The notes beneath the pieces were generated by a model. The model did not search any database and had not been told where the DNA came from. It saw only the letters and a list, made by a program, of their open reading frames with translations. Made by a program: the position numbers and the translations under genes. A stretch of 47,240 nt of DNA from Shewanella sp. MBTL60-007. Lineage in GTDB: Bacteria; Pseudomonadota; Gammaproteobacteria; Enterobacterales; Shewanellaceae. This document shows, piece after piece, positions 35,959-44,765 of this stretch. The stretch covers positions 1 through 47,240 of the forward strand of contig NZ_BPET01000049.1 of the NCBI RefSeq assembly GCF_019654915.1, in the 5' to 3' direction. Numbering within the stretch: the first letter of the stretch is position 1; the number at the start of each line of letters is the position of its first letter.

Positions 35959-36975
35959 ATGACTAAACGATCTATCTATGTAGCCTACACTGGTGGCACC
36001 ATTGGTATGCAAAAAACCGAACATGGTTTTGCTCCAGTTGCCGACTTCCTTACAGGCTGCGTAAAAGCCATGCCTGAGTTTTACCATGATGAAATGCCTA
36101 ACTTCGTCATTAACGAATATTCGCCACTTATAGACTCCGCGAATATGAAACCTACTGATTGGCAGATGATAGCGGATGACATCAAAGCAAAATATGATCA
36201 GTATGACGGGTTTGTCATTCTTCATGGCACCGATACCATGGCGTTTACAGCATCAGCCCTCTCTTTCATGCTACAAGGCTTGCAGAAACCTGTTATCGTT
36301 ACTGGCTCACAAATTCCGCTAGCTCAACTTAGATCGGACGGCCAAACAAACCTACTAAATGCGCTTTATATTGCCGCTAACTATCCTGTCGCAGAGGTTT
36401 GCTTATTCTTCAATAACAAGCTCTTTCGCGGTAACCGTACAACTAAAGCTCATGCCGATGGCTTCAACGCTTTTGCATCGCCAAACTTCCCGTTGTTGTT
36501 AGAGGCTGGCATTAAAATCCGTTGGCATGCTGGGAAACGTGCTAAATTTGATCCAAAGGTCGAGCTTAAAGTCGCCAAAATTAGCCCTCAACCTATTGGT
36601 GTTGTTACCCTTTACCCTGGCATTAACACCGAAATCTTCGCCAATATTCTTCAGCAACCTGTGAAGGCTCTTATCTTATTAACTTTTGGTGTTGGTAATG
36701 CACCGCAAACTCCTGAGTTACTAAAAACCCTAAAAGACGCCCAAGAGCGTGGCATAGTATTGGTCAACTTAACACAGTGCATGCAAGGGCGAGTCAACAT
36801 GGATGGCTATGCAACAGGTAACGCGCTTGCAGAAGCAGGTGTAACCAGTGGTTACGATATGACCACAGAAGCAGCCCTGACTAAGCTGCACTACTTACTA
36901 TCAACAGACATGAGCCCTGATGATATTCGCGCTGCGATGAAGGTGTCTATTGCCGGTGAGTTAACAGCAGACTAG
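35959..36975 (+). CDS. ansA: L-asparaginase I (cytoplasmic)
   Basis: AnsA hydrolyses L-asparagine to aspartate and ammonia. The 338-aa protein lacks a signal peptide, as expected for type I. It has the two active-site threonine motifs YTGGTIG (T14) and HGTDTMAF (T91-D92), and SQIPLAQLRSDG and GNNKLFRGNR-type loops. Length equals E. coli AnsA, and sppA-ansA adjacency is also conserved. Confidence 0.96.
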   Translation: MTKRSIYVAYTGGTIGMQKTEHGFAPVADFLTGCVKAMPEFYHDEMPNFVINEYSPLIDSANMKPTDWQMIADDIKAKYDQYDGFVILHGTDTMAFTASALSFMLQGLQKPVIVTGSQIPLAQLRSDGQTNLLNALYIAANYPVAEVCLFFNNKLFRGNRTTKAHADGFNAFASPNFPLLLEAGIKIRWHAGKRAKFDPKVELKVAKISPQPIGVVTLYPGINTEIFANILQQPVKALILLTFGVGNAPQTPELLKTLKDAQERGIVLVNLTQCMQGRVNMDGYATGNALAEAGVTSGYDMTTEAALTKLHYLLSTDMSPDDIRAAMKVSIAGELTAD

Positions 36976-37015
36976 TACCAATCATCAAATATGCTCTTTT
37001 GTAGCAGGCAATATT

Positions 37016-37047
37016 AAAAAAGCCCAAACATTATGCTTGGGCTTTTT
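37016..37047. terminator. bidirectional terminator between ansA and yeaC
   Basis: AAAAAGCCCAA (37017-37027) and TTGGGCTTTTT (37037-37047) form a stem with A and T tracts between convergent genes. Confidence 0.9.
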
Positions 37048-37063
37048 GTTACTTCTTTTTAGA

Positions 37064-37345
37064 CTAAAGGTCGTGTTCTTTAAATTCGGCGATCGCCTCA
37101 CCTTTAAACTGCTTTTTAAGCTCAGACTTAGACAGCTCGTTGACCTGCCCTTCACTATTAATAGTAAAATGATCCGTCTGCTTGAGCCTTCTTGCTTGAT
37201 AAAGCATAACCACCTGTTGAGTCGATGCTCGTTGCTCAGGCGTTAACACGGTACCATCTTCCCACTTACCCAGTTCAACAGCGCTCAGTAGACGCTGATA
37301 AACTTCATCGGGCATTTCGTCGATAACTTTGTTTATATCGGTCAT
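37064..37345 (-). CDS. yeaC: YeaC family protein (DUF1315)
   Basis: The 93-aa protein matches the DUF1315 pattern: PDEVYQRLLSAVELGKWEDG, LTPEQRASTQQVVMLYQARR and a C-terminal basic helix. The function of the family is unknown. It overlaps the upstream zinc-ribbon gene by 4 bp (ATGA), so the two are coupled. It shares the terminator with ansA; in E. coli yeaC is also near ansA and sppA. Confidence 0.88.
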   Translation of the reverse strand: MTDINKVIDEMPDEVYQRLLSAVELGKWEDGTVLTPEQRASTQQVVMLYQARRLKQTDHFTINSEGQVNELSKSELKKQFKGEAIAEFKEHDL

Positions 37346-37659
37346 ACTTTTTTCCGTTTATGCAGAACTATCTGAATTCGAGTAATTAGGTAGCCAACAA
37401 AGCCAAGTGAAAATGCACCAACAGCAATATTTGCTCTTAGGCCTTCAGCTGGCTCGCCTCCCCAAAACCAAATCACTACACCTGCAATAAACAGGGTCAG
37501 TGCTAAAAAGCTCTGATTCATTAACTGATTCGAACGCTTGATATGGCTAATAACTCTTAGGCTCTCATTATCAGACGAGATCTTCGCCTTACAATATGAA
37601 CACTCCTTTGCCATACTCGAAATACGTTTATTACAGCTAGGACAATTAACTAATGCCAT
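37342..37659 (-). CDS. zinc-ribbon two-helix membrane protein
   Basis: The 105-aa protein opens with a zinc ribbon, C7-P-x-C10 and C20-x2-C23, then a linker, then two membrane helices (about residues 50-66 and 77-95) and a basic tail HKRKKV. I know no function. It is coupled to yeaC by a 4-bp overlap. Zinc-ribbon plus membrane anchor proteins are often regulatory or quality-control factors, but nothing specific is visible here. Confidence 0.75.
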   Translation of the reverse strand: MALVNCPSCNKRISSMAKECSYCKAKISSDNESLRVISHIKRSNQLMNQSFLALTLFIAGVVIWFWGGEPAEGLRANIAVGAFSLGFVGYLITRIQIVLHKRKKV

Positions 37660-37701
37660 TGGCTACCTCTTAGTTTATGTCTTAAGTTGCACAAAAATGT
37701 C

Positions 37702-38829
37702 TTACTTAAGTTTATCAACCACAGCGTTCATTGCAATTAATGACGCTTCGCCAAGATAAATACAGCGCTCTGGTGACCAACCCGCCATTAAGTCTGGCAT
37801 ATTCGCATTATCTTTAAATGGCATCTCTAGGGTATTTGATAGGCAACCAAAAGTATGTGCAACCCAATTTGAAGCAACCGTCAAGTTAGCTTGGCCGGGT
37901 TGATCTTTATCGTAACCAAATTTATCTTGGAAATCAGGACTCGCCATCAATAGTGCATCGACAAAGGCTTGCTGACGCTCAGCATCTTTCTTGTTAAAGG
38001 CAGGTACGCCTTCACACCCAGCGAGGAACACGTATGGTAAACCTTCATCACCATGTACGTCATAGAAAAGATCCACGCCGGTCTCTTTCATCTTATTAAC
38101 CACATAAAGCACTTCAGGGCTCTTCTCTAGAGAAGGCGTTTTCCATTCGCGGTTAAGGTTGGTTCCGACGGCGTTGGTGCGCAGGTGACCGCGGGCACTT
38201 CCATCTGGGTTCATGTTCGGTACAATGTAGAAGTTAGCTTTGTCTAGCAGCGCCTTAGCTGTAGGACAATCACTATCGAGTAGATTGTTCATTAAGCCTT
38301 CTACCAACCATTCCGCCATGGTTTCACCTGGATGCTGACGAGCGGTGATCCAGATCTTGGCTTTCTCTTCGTCGCCGTCACCAATCTTAACCAAGGTCAT
38401 ATCGCGGCCATCTAGCGTTAGGCCTAAGTGCTCAAGGCTAACTTGTGGATGGACTTGAACAGCAGCTAGCAGATCCTGATGACGCTCATAGCTGTATGGC
38501 GCGAAATAGGCAATCTGAATGGCATCACAATCGAGATCAACATGAATTGTTAATTTGCCATCTTTATATTCCGTTGGCAGTCTAAACCAATTTTGCCTAT
38601 CGTAAGTCGCTACTGCTTGGTAATCTTCCCAGCCTTTAGTGTAAGAAGCCTTATCTGCATTAACGATGTTAAGTGTGTACTGGTTACCCACCACACCTTC
38701 TAGTTTAAAGTTAAACCACTGAAAAAATTCGCCGCCTTCATCGGGACGGATCGCTAACTGCACGTCATCTTTATTATCTAAATTGATAACTTCAATGTTG
38801 CCACTATCAAAATTCGCGGTAATACGCAT
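37702..38829 (-). CDS. M14-family zinc carboxypeptidase (cytosolic carboxypeptidase-like)
   Basis: The 375-aa protein has an N-terminal beta-sandwich domain (about residues 1-115) and a C-terminal peptidase domain. Its zinc ligands H166, E169 (ARQHPGETMAEW) and H259 (YDVHGDEG), the substrate-binding NLNREW (224-229) and catalytic E335 (TLEMPF) fit the M14D subfamily of cytosolic carboxypeptidases. There is no signal peptide. The native substrate in bacteria is unknown; the eukaryotic relatives remove glutamate from tubulin. AAGGAAG precedes the ATG at 38829. Confidence 0.87.
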   Translation of the reverse strand: MRITANFDSGNIEVINLDNKDDVQLAIRPDEGGEFFQWFNFKLEGVVGNQYTLNIVNADKASYTKGWEDYQAVATYDRQNWFRLPTEYKDGKLTIHVDLDCDAIQIAYFAPYSYERHQDLLAAVQVHPQVSLEHLGLTLDGRDMTLVKIGDGDEEKAKIWITARQHPGETMAEWLVEGLMNNLLDSDCPTAKALLDKANFYIVPNMNPDGSARGHLRTNAVGTNLNREWKTPSLEKSPEVLYVVNKMKETGVDLFYDVHGDEGLPYVFLAGCEGVPAFNKKDAERQQAFVDALLMASPDFQDKFGYDKDQPGQANLTVASNWVAHTFGCLSNTLEMPFKDNANMPDLMAGWSPERCIYLGEASLIAMNAVVDKLK

Positions 38830-39015
38830 AACACTTCCTTTTACTTTTGCTTATACGATTTGACTCTTACAGTTTGCAGCAGCAAACAAGCCAACAGTCG
38901 ATCTTTGCGCTATAGAATAAACCAAAATGTGATAAGGAGCAGCCTAAACCCAACAAAAACCGCCAAATATCACAAGCATGCTCACTTAGAAGCTGCCTAA
39001 AGCCAAATACAGAGC

Positions 39016-39044
39016 TTTACCCCTCCCGTTAAATTCCCTACAAT
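39016..39044 (+). promoter_or_regulatory. trxB promoter
   Basis: TTTACC (39016-39021), a 17-bp spacer, then TACAAT (39039-39044). Predicted start near 39051, giving a leader of about 67 nt. Confidence 0.55.
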
Positions 39045-39117
39045 CGCTGCAATTGTTAAAACAAGAGAGAAACGATTCCTCTTGCAGTACCGCATTCGTT
39101 AAAGAACGGAGAGACTA

Positions 39118-40071
39118 ATGACCCAAGCTAGACATTGTGAACTACTTATTCTGGGTTCAGGCCCAGCAGGCTACACTGCAGCAGTTTATGCAGCACGCGC
39201 GAACTTAAAGCCTGTATTGATCACAGGAATGCAGCAAGGTGGACAGCTAACCACAACGACTGAAGTTGAAAACTGGCCAGGCGATGCAGAAGACCTAACA
39301 GGTCCTGCACTTATGGAGCGTATGCAAAAACACGCTGAAAAGTTTGAAACTGAGATCATTTTCGATCACATCAATGAAGTGAACTTAAATGTTCGTCCTT
39401 TCCAGCTAAAAGGCGACAACGGCGAGTTTACCTGTGACTCACTTATTATCTCGACAGGTGCATCGGCTATGTACCTAGGCCTTGAATCTGAAGAGGCCTT
39501 TAAAGGTCGCGGCGTTTCGGCCTGTGCAACCTGTGATGGTTTCTTCTACCGTAATCAAAAAGTCGCCGTGATCGGTGGTGGTAACACTGCCGTTGAAGAA
39601 GCGCTTTACCTGAGCAACATCGCATCAGAAGTTCACCTGATCCACCGCCGTGATAGTTTCCGCAGTGAAAAGATCTTAACAAAGCGCCTAATGGACAAGG
39701 TTGAGAACGGCAATATCATCCTTCACTTAGACAACACTCTTGAAGAGGTGGTTGGCGATCAGATGGGTGTAACGGGTCTTAAGATGAAGAGCACAAAAGA
39801 CGCCAGCATTAAAGATCTAGAGGTTGCAGGTGTATTTGTTGCTATTGGTCATAAGCCGAACACTGAGATGTTTGAAGGCCAACTAGAGATGAATAATGGC
39901 TATATCAAGATCCAAAGCGGTCTCGATGGCAACGCAACTCAGACAAGTATCGAAGGTGTGTTTGCTGCAGGCGACGTGATGGACCAACATTACCGCCAAG
40001 CAATTACCTCTGCTGGTACAGGCTGTATGGCTGCATTAGACGCAGAGCGTTACTTAGACGCACAGAAATAG
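39118..40071 (+). CDS. trxB: thioredoxin reductase
   Basis: TrxB passes electrons from NADPH through FAD to thioredoxin. The 317-aa protein has the FAD motif GSGPAGYTAAVYAARA, the redox pair C136-A-T-C139 and the NADPH motif VIGGGNTAVEEALYL, then a C-terminal FAD-contact AAGDVMD. It is complete and cytoplasmic. GGAG precedes the ATG with good spacing. It is convergent with rplT. Confidence 0.97.
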   Translation: MTQARHCELLILGSGPAGYTAAVYAARANLKPVLITGMQQGGQLTTTTEVENWPGDAEDLTGPALMERMQKHAEKFETEIIFDHINEVNLNVRPFQLKGDNGEFTCDSLIISTGASAMYLGLESEEAFKGRGVSACATCDGFFYRNQKVAVIGGGNTAVEEALYLSNIASEVHLIHRRDSFRSEKILTKRLMDKVENGNIILHLDNTLEEVVGDQMGVTGLKMKSTKDASIKDLEVAGVFVAIGHKPNTEMFEGQLEMNNGYIKIQSGLDGNATQTSIEGVFAAGDVMDQHYRQAITSAGTGCMAALDAERYLDAQK

Positions 40072-40093
40072 CCCTTTCAGAGCGAACAAATTG

Positions 40094-40117
40094 AGCAGGC
40101 ATTATGCCTGCTTTTTT
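40094..40117 (+). terminator. terminator after trxB
   Basis: AGCAGGC, loop ATTAT, GCCTGCT then TTTTT. Confidence 0.88.
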
Positions 40118-40163
40118 GTCGCTATTTTTTCTCTCAGGTATCACGGCTGAGGATTTCAGTTAT

Positions 40164-40191
40164 AAAAAAAGGGAGCCATAGGGCTCCCTTT
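40164..40191 (-). terminator. terminator of the thrS-infC-rpmI-rplT operon
   Basis: On the minus strand AAAGGGAGCC, a short loop, GGCTCCC then TTTTTTTATA; it lies 20 bp after the rplT stop. Confidence 0.9.
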
Positions 40192-40211
40192 CTAAAAAGA
40201 TTCTAAACTAA

Positions 40212-40571
40212 TTACTTAGCTAAAGCGTCTTTTGCTTTTTCTACTAAAGTTGCGAATACAACTTTATCGAAAACAGCGATGTCAGCTAGGATCTTACGGT
40301 CGATTTCGATTGATGCTTTTTTCAAACCATTAATGAAACGGCTGTAAGATAGGCCATTTTGACGAGATGCCGCGTTGATACGTGCAATCCATAGTTGACG
40401 GAATTGACGTTTCTTTTGACGACGGTCACGGTAAGCATATTGACCAGCTTTAGTTACTGCTTGAACAGCAACGCGGTAAGTACGGCTACGAGCGCCATAA
40501 TAACCTTTAGCTAATTTAAGTACTTTCTTGTGACGAGCACGAGCGGTTACACCACGCTTAACTCTAGGCAT
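40212..40571 (-). CDS. rplT: 50S ribosomal protein L20
   Basis: L20 binds 23S rRNA early in 50S assembly. The 119-aa, highly basic protein starts MPRVKRGVTARARHKKVLKLAKGYY, exactly family-like, and ends KAKDALAK. It is 18 bp after rpmI. In E. coli L20 represses rpmI-rplT translation by binding the mRNA; I have not tried to identify the pseudoknot here. Confidence 0.98.
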   Translation of the reverse strand: MPRVKRGVTARARHKKVLKLAKGYYGARSRTYRVAVQAVTKAGQYAYRDRRQKKRQFRQLWIARINAASRQNGLSYSRFINGLKKASIEIDRKILADIAVFDKVVFATLVEKAKDALAK

Positions 40572-40589
40572 TGTTCTTTACTCCTCTAA

Positions 40590-40784
40590 TTAAGCGTATG
40601 GTAGTTGACGTGCAATTGCTGGCACATCAGACTTAGCTACTAAACATTTAGCACGTAAGTGACGTTTACGCTTAGTGCTCTTCTTGGTCAAAATGTGACG
40701 TAAATGGGCTTGCTTGCGCTTGAAACCATTAGCGGTTTTCTTAAAACGCTTTTGTACACCCTTGTCTGTTTTCATTTTAGGCAT
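40590..40784 (-). CDS. rpmI: 50S ribosomal protein L35
   Basis: L35 is a small 50S protein. The 64-aa product starts MPKMKTDKGVQKRFKKT, so the ATG at 40784 was chosen; a longer frame to 40808 is a spurious extension. GGAG lies 9 nt upstream. It sits between infC and rplT as in most bacteria. Confidence 0.98.
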   Translation of the reverse strand: MPKMKTDKGVQKRFKKTANGFKRKQAHLRHILTKKSTKRKRHLRAKCLVAKSDVPAIARQLPYA

Positions 40785-40871
40785 TGCTAAAACTCCGCAT
40801 TGGGACAATTAATAAAACGCAAGGCGAACAGGAAACCTCAAGAGGCCCCTGTTACTTTTATGGTTGCCTTA

Positions 40872-41414
40872 CTATTTCTTTTTCGGCGCTAGAACCATAA
40901 CAGCTTGGCGACCTTCCATTTTAGGGAAAGACTCCACAACTGCAATTGCTTCCAAATCAGTCTTGATACGGTTCAGAAGATCCATACCTAGACTTTGGTG
41001 AGCCATCTCGCGACCACGGAAACGCAGCGTTACTTTCGCTTTGTCGCCGTCTTCTAGAAAACGAGTCAGGTTGCGTAGTTTTACCTGATAATCGTTTTCG
41101 TCTGTACCGGGACGGAATTTAATTTCCTTCACCTGTACAATTTTCTGCTTCTTCTTTTGTTCTTTTTGAGCTTTGGCTTTGTCAAAAAGGAACTTACCGT
41201 AGTCCATAACACGACAAACTGGCGGCTCAGCATTAGGACTGATTTCTACAAGATCTACGCCGGCTTCGTCAGCGATCTCTTGAGCTTCTCTAATGCTCAT
41301 GATTCCCAATTGCTCACCGTCAAGACCGTTTAGACGGACTTCTGGCACACCAGTGATGAGTTCGTTAATTCTGTTTGGGGCCGCCTGGCGCCCTGCTGTT
41401 TTCTTGATCTTTAT
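40872..41414 (-). CDS. infC: translation initiation factor IF-3, AUA start codon
   Basis: IF-3 keeps the 30S subunit free and rejects wrong start codons. I extend the gene to an ATA codon at 41412-41414. The frame is closed by the in-frame thrS stop at 41418-41420, and GGAGG (41423-41427) sits 8 nt upstream of ATA. The product then starts KIKKTAGRQ and contains PNRINELITGVPEVRLNGL, giving 180 residues, the E. coli IF-3 length. The next near-start, ATC at 41406-41408, is too far from the SD, and the GTG at 41348 would drop the conserved NRIN region. E. coli infC starts with AUU for autocontrol; the AUA here would serve the same purpose. Confidence 0.93.
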   Translation of the reverse strand: MKIKKTAGRQAAPNRINELITGVPEVRLNGLDGEQLGIMSIREAQEIADEAGVDLVEISPNAEPPVCRVMDYGKFLFDKAKAQKEQKKKQKIVQVKEIKFRPGTDENDYQVKLRNLTRFLEDGDKAKVTLRFRGREMAHQSLGMDLLNRIKTDLEAIAVVESFPKMEGRQAVMVLAPKKK

Positions 41415-41417
41415 GAC

Positions 41418-43346
41418 CTAATCCTCCAACAAATTGAGACTACGGAGCGAAATCTGGTTCTTGAGCTTAGTAGCAAATTCTTCGATCTGCATCTTACCTA
41501 AGTCAACGCCTTCACGGGTACGCACCGCTACTTCCTTATTTTCCATCTCTTGGTCACCAACGACCAATAGATAAGGCACACGCCTTAAGGTATGTTCGCG
41601 TATTTTAAAGCCTATCTTCTCATTCCTCAAGTCTTTAGTTGCACGAATTCCATGTTCTTTGAATAAATTAACGACATTGTCCACATAATCAGACTGTTTA
41701 TCGGTAATATTCATTACAACAACTTGAACTGGTGACAACCAAGCTGGGAATTTACCTGCATATTCTTCAATTAGAATACCCAAGAAGCGCTCTAGTGAAC
41801 CTAAGATCGCACGGTGGATCATAACAGGTGTTTGACGGCTGTTATCTTCAGCAACATAGGTTGCACCTAAACGACCAGGTAGAGCGTAATCGAGCTGCAC
41901 AGTACCACATTGCCACGCTCTGTCTAGACAGTCATGTAATGTGAATTCAATCTTAGGGCCGTAGAAGGCACCTTCGCCCGGTAGGATCTCAAATTCGATA
42001 CCGTTAGCAGTCAATGCTTGCTTAAGTGCCTCTTCAGCACGATCCCACATATCATCGTCACCAATACGCTTTTCAGGGCGTGTTGAAAGCTTAACGACAA
42101 TATTATTAAAGCCGAATGTTTCGTATGTATCGTAAACCATCTTGATACATGCGCTCACTTCCTGCTGAACTTGCTCTTCAGTACAGAAGATATGAGCATC
42201 ATCTTGAGTAAAGCCACGTACTCGCATTAGGCCATGTAGTGAACCCGATGGCTCATTACGGTGACAACAACCAAACTCCGCCATACGAAGTGGCAGATCA
42301 CGGTAAGACTTAAGACCTTGGTTAAAGATCTGTACGTGACCAGGGCAGTTCATTGGCTTAACTGCGTATTCGCGGTTTTCAGAGCTCGTAGTGAACATGG
42401 CTTCTGAGTACTTGTCCCAGTGACCACTACGTTCCCACAATACTCTGTCCATCATCAATGGACCTTTTACTTCTTGATAAGTGTATTGGCCTAGCTTTTG
42501 ACGAATAAACTTCTCAAGTTCTAGGAACAAGCTCCAACCGTCGTTATGCCAAAACACCATGCCAGGTGCTTCTTCTTGCATATGGTAAAGGTCTAACTGC
42601 TTACCAATCTTACGGTGGTCACGCTTAGCCGCTTCTTCAAGACGGTTAAGGTGGACTTTAAGTGCTTTCTTATCAGCCCAAGCTGTACCATAAATACGCT
42701 GCAACATCTTGTTGTCTGAGTTACCGCGCCAGTAGGCACCTGCAACACTCATTAACTTGAAGTTTTGGCAGAATTTCATGTTAGGTACGTGAGGACCACG
42801 ACACATGTCGATATATTCTTCATGGTGATAAAGCGCAGGCGTTGAGTCCTTGCTGATGTTCTCATCAAGAATCGCCATCTTGTAGCTTTCGCCACGGGCT
42901 TCGAAGGTATCACGCGCTTCTTGCCAGCTAACAACACGCTTATCGACGTTGTAATTAGTCTTTGCAAGCTCTGTCATGCGCTTTTCTAGCGCATCGATGT
43001 CTTCCTGAGTCAACTTATGGTCAAGGTCAACGTCATAGTAGAAACCGTTATCGATAACTGGACCGATAGCCATCTTAGTTTCTGGGAACAGTTGCTTAAT
43101 CGCGTGACCTAACAAATGAGCGCACGAGTGACGAAGAATTTCTACGCCCTCTTCATCTTTAGCTGTGATGATAGAAAGATCTGAGTCGGTTTCAATCAGA
43201 TCGCAAGCATCTTTTAGCTCGCCGTTCACGCGACCCGCGATACAGGCTTTAGCAAGGCCAGGACCGATATCAGCAGCAACATCTAAAGTAGAAACAGGGT
43301 TAGCAAACTCACGTTTGCTTCCGTCAGGAAGTGTAATAACAGGCAT
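41418..43346 (-). CDS. thrS: threonine-tRNA ligase
   Basis: ThrRS charges tRNA-Thr and edits mis-charged serine. The 642-aa protein has an N-terminal TGS domain, an editing domain with H-x3-H (CAHLLGHAIKQLF), a class II core with MNCPGHVQIF, CCHRNEPSGSLHGLMRVRGF (motif 2) and the zinc ligands within it, and a C-terminal anticodon domain. The ATG at 43346 has AAGGA upstream. Three nucleotides separate its stop from infC. A leader hairpin (43366-43386) is described separately. Confidence 0.98.
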   Translation of the reverse strand: MPVITLPDGSKREFANPVSTLDVAADIGPGLAKACIAGRVNGELKDACDLIETDSDLSIITAKDEEGVEILRHSCAHLLGHAIKQLFPETKMAIGPVIDNGFYYDVDLDHKLTQEDIDALEKRMTELAKTNYNVDKRVVSWQEARDTFEARGESYKMAILDENISKDSTPALYHHEEYIDMCRGPHVPNMKFCQNFKLMSVAGAYWRGNSDNKMLQRIYGTAWADKKALKVHLNRLEEAAKRDHRKIGKQLDLYHMQEEAPGMVFWHNDGWSLFLELEKFIRQKLGQYTYQEVKGPLMMDRVLWERSGHWDKYSEAMFTTSSENREYAVKPMNCPGHVQIFNQGLKSYRDLPLRMAEFGCCHRNEPSGSLHGLMRVRGFTQDDAHIFCTEEQVQQEVSACIKMVYDTYETFGFNNIVVKLSTRPEKRIGDDDMWDRAEEALKQALTANGIEFEILPGEGAFYGPKIEFTLHDCLDRAWQCGTVQLDYALPGRLGATYVAEDNSRQTPVMIHRAILGSLERFLGILIEEYAGKFPAWLSPVQVVVMNITDKQSDYVDNVVNLFKEHGIRATKDLRNEKIGFKIREHTLRRVPYLLVVGDQEMENKEVAVRTREGVDLGKMQIEEFATKLKNQISLRSLNLLED

Positions 43347-43365
43347 GATTATTCCTTTTCCAGTG

Positions 43366-43386
43366 GTGACCCCTACGTAGGGCCAC
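43366..43386 (-). promoter_or_regulatory. thrS operator hairpin with anticodon-like loop
   Basis: As minus-strand RNA, GUGGCCC pairs with GGGUCAC (7 bp, one G-U) around a 7-nt loop UACGUAG. The loop's positions 3 to 5, equal to tRNA 34-36, read CGU, a threonine anticodon. The stem ends 8 nt before the thrS ribosome binding site. E. coli ThrRS represses its own mRNA through a tRNA-Thr-like hairpin at this place. Position 33 is A, not U. Confidence 0.6.
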
Positions 43387-43632
43387 TTGGTTTTAAATTA
43401 AGTATGGGTGCGCACTACTGGGACTAGGCCATACAGTGGTCTGGGTTTTCCAGCGTGCAAGCCGCTAATTCTAGTTGATAGGGAGTACATGATGCAAGCT
43501 TTCCATTCGATTAGTTTTTCTTATCAAGTTATCTAATAAACACTGGGCAAATGTAATGAAACTAACAAGTTAATGTCACAGTTTGTTCACGCTTTATTTC
43601 TAATATGGCCGAGACTTAATAAGGAGGTCATG

Positions 43633-43899
43633 ATGATTAAAACATTGATGTTAACCGCCGCACTTTTTCAGCCAGAAATAGCAGGAGAAGAGCAACAAGA
43701 CACGCTAATAATGGATAAACAAGCCATTGTTGCCCAAATAGAATCTCAGCTTGATGATTCAATCTCGCTAATGACGCAAAACTTGCTCAACGAATGTAAT
43801 AGATTAAAAGCCAACAGCGTCCCCACTACGATTGCAGAGTTTACTCCGACGATAAACAACCGTTTGAGTCATAACCAATCCTCTCACGTGACTCCCTAA
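43633..43899 (+). CDS. uncharacterised small protein with strong ribosome binding site
   Basis: A perfect AGGAGG (43622-43627) sits 5 nt before the ATG at 43633; another ATG at 43630 is 2 nt away and less favourable. The 88-aa product starts MIKTLMLTAALFQ, a possible short hydrophobic or weak signal region, and continues as a soluble helix-rich segment (about 31-60) with one cysteine. No family recognised. It is between thrS (divergent) and the pteridine reductase gene. The strong ribosome binding site supports real translation. Confidence 0.5.
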   Translation: MIKTLMLTAALFQPEIAGEEQQDTLIMDKQAIVAQIESQLDDSISLMTQNLLNECNRLKANSVPTTIAEFTPTINNRLSHNQSSHVTP

Positions 43900-44025
43900 C
43901 AAGAGTGTATTTGGCTGCGACTTCTATTCTTTGCTTGCTCTGGCTATGATGTAGTTATACTGGGCTAATAGCTAACAACTGTTATATTTTAGCCTCATTT
44001 TATCTGCTATCTAAAAGGCTTCAAT

Positions 44026-44763
44026 ATGACAACTTGGGCATTAGTCACGGGCGCACCGAAACGGATTGGACGCGCAATTGCAACTCAACTTCATGAGGAT
44101 GACTACAATATCGTGATCCATTACGGTCAATCTGTAAATGAAGCCCAAGCACTATGCGATGAGCTAAACACTAAGCGCGCCGACTCTGCGATCATTATGC
44201 AGGCCGACTTAGCCGACGCTACCGCATTAGATAAACTAGTCGCACAAATAGAGACTCGTGCTCTAAGCCTTGAAGTCCTTATTAATAACGCCTCTTGCTT
44301 CTACCCGACTCCTATTGGCAAGAGCTCTTTTACTAAAGCACAACAACTGCTTGCCACCAACCTTATCGCACCTTATATGCTGGCTGAAAAACTCTGCCCA
44401 CAACTCTCAGCAAATAATGGCTGCGTGATTAACCTTTTAGACATCCATGGCAAGCGCCCACTAAAAGATCATGGACTATACTCTATATCAAAGGCTGCAC
44501 TTGAAATGGCAACACTGTCATTGGCACAAGAACTCGCCCCGAACATACGTGTAAATGGCGTATCACCCGGTGCAATTCTCTGGCCGGAACAGTCCAATAT
44601 GGAATCGCAACAAGCTGTTTTAGGCGCAATCCCCTTGGCGAAGCTTGGACAGCCTGAAGACATTGCCAAGCTTATTTCACATTTAGTTAGCGCGCCTTAT
44701 ATCACAGGCCAGGTGATAGCTGTCGATGGAGGGCGAAGTGCAGTAGGTTTTATGGGAGCGTAA
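44026..44763 (+). CDS. pteridine reductase, SDR family (PTR1/FolM type)
   Basis: The 245-aa SDR has the pteridine-reductase cofactor motif TGAPKRIGRAIA (8-19) with the basic residue for NADPH, and NNASCFYPTP. Its catalytic triad D139, Y152, K156 has Asp in place of the usual Ser, the layout of PTR1-type enzymes. It probably reduces dihydro- or monapterin-type pteridines, perhaps giving a tetrahydropterin cofactor. The CPXCG gene starts 2 bp after its stop. Confidence 0.85.
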   Translation: MTTWALVTGAPKRIGRAIATQLHEDDYNIVIHYGQSVNEAQALCDELNTKRADSAIIMQADLADATALDKLVAQIETRALSLEVLINNASCFYPTPIGKSSFTKAQQLLATNLIAPYMLAEKLCPQLSANNGCVINLLDIHGKRPLKDHGLYSISKAALEMATLSLAQELAPNIRVNGVSPGAILWPEQSNMESQQAVLGAIPLAKLGQPEDIAKLISHLVSAPYITGQVIAVDGGRSAVGFMGA

Positions 44764-44765
44764 TT

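Noticed and set aside
41348..41348. GTG at 41346-41348 as the start of infC
   Set aside because: It would remove about 22 conserved N-terminal residues and has no ribosome binding site, unlike the ATA at 41412-41414.
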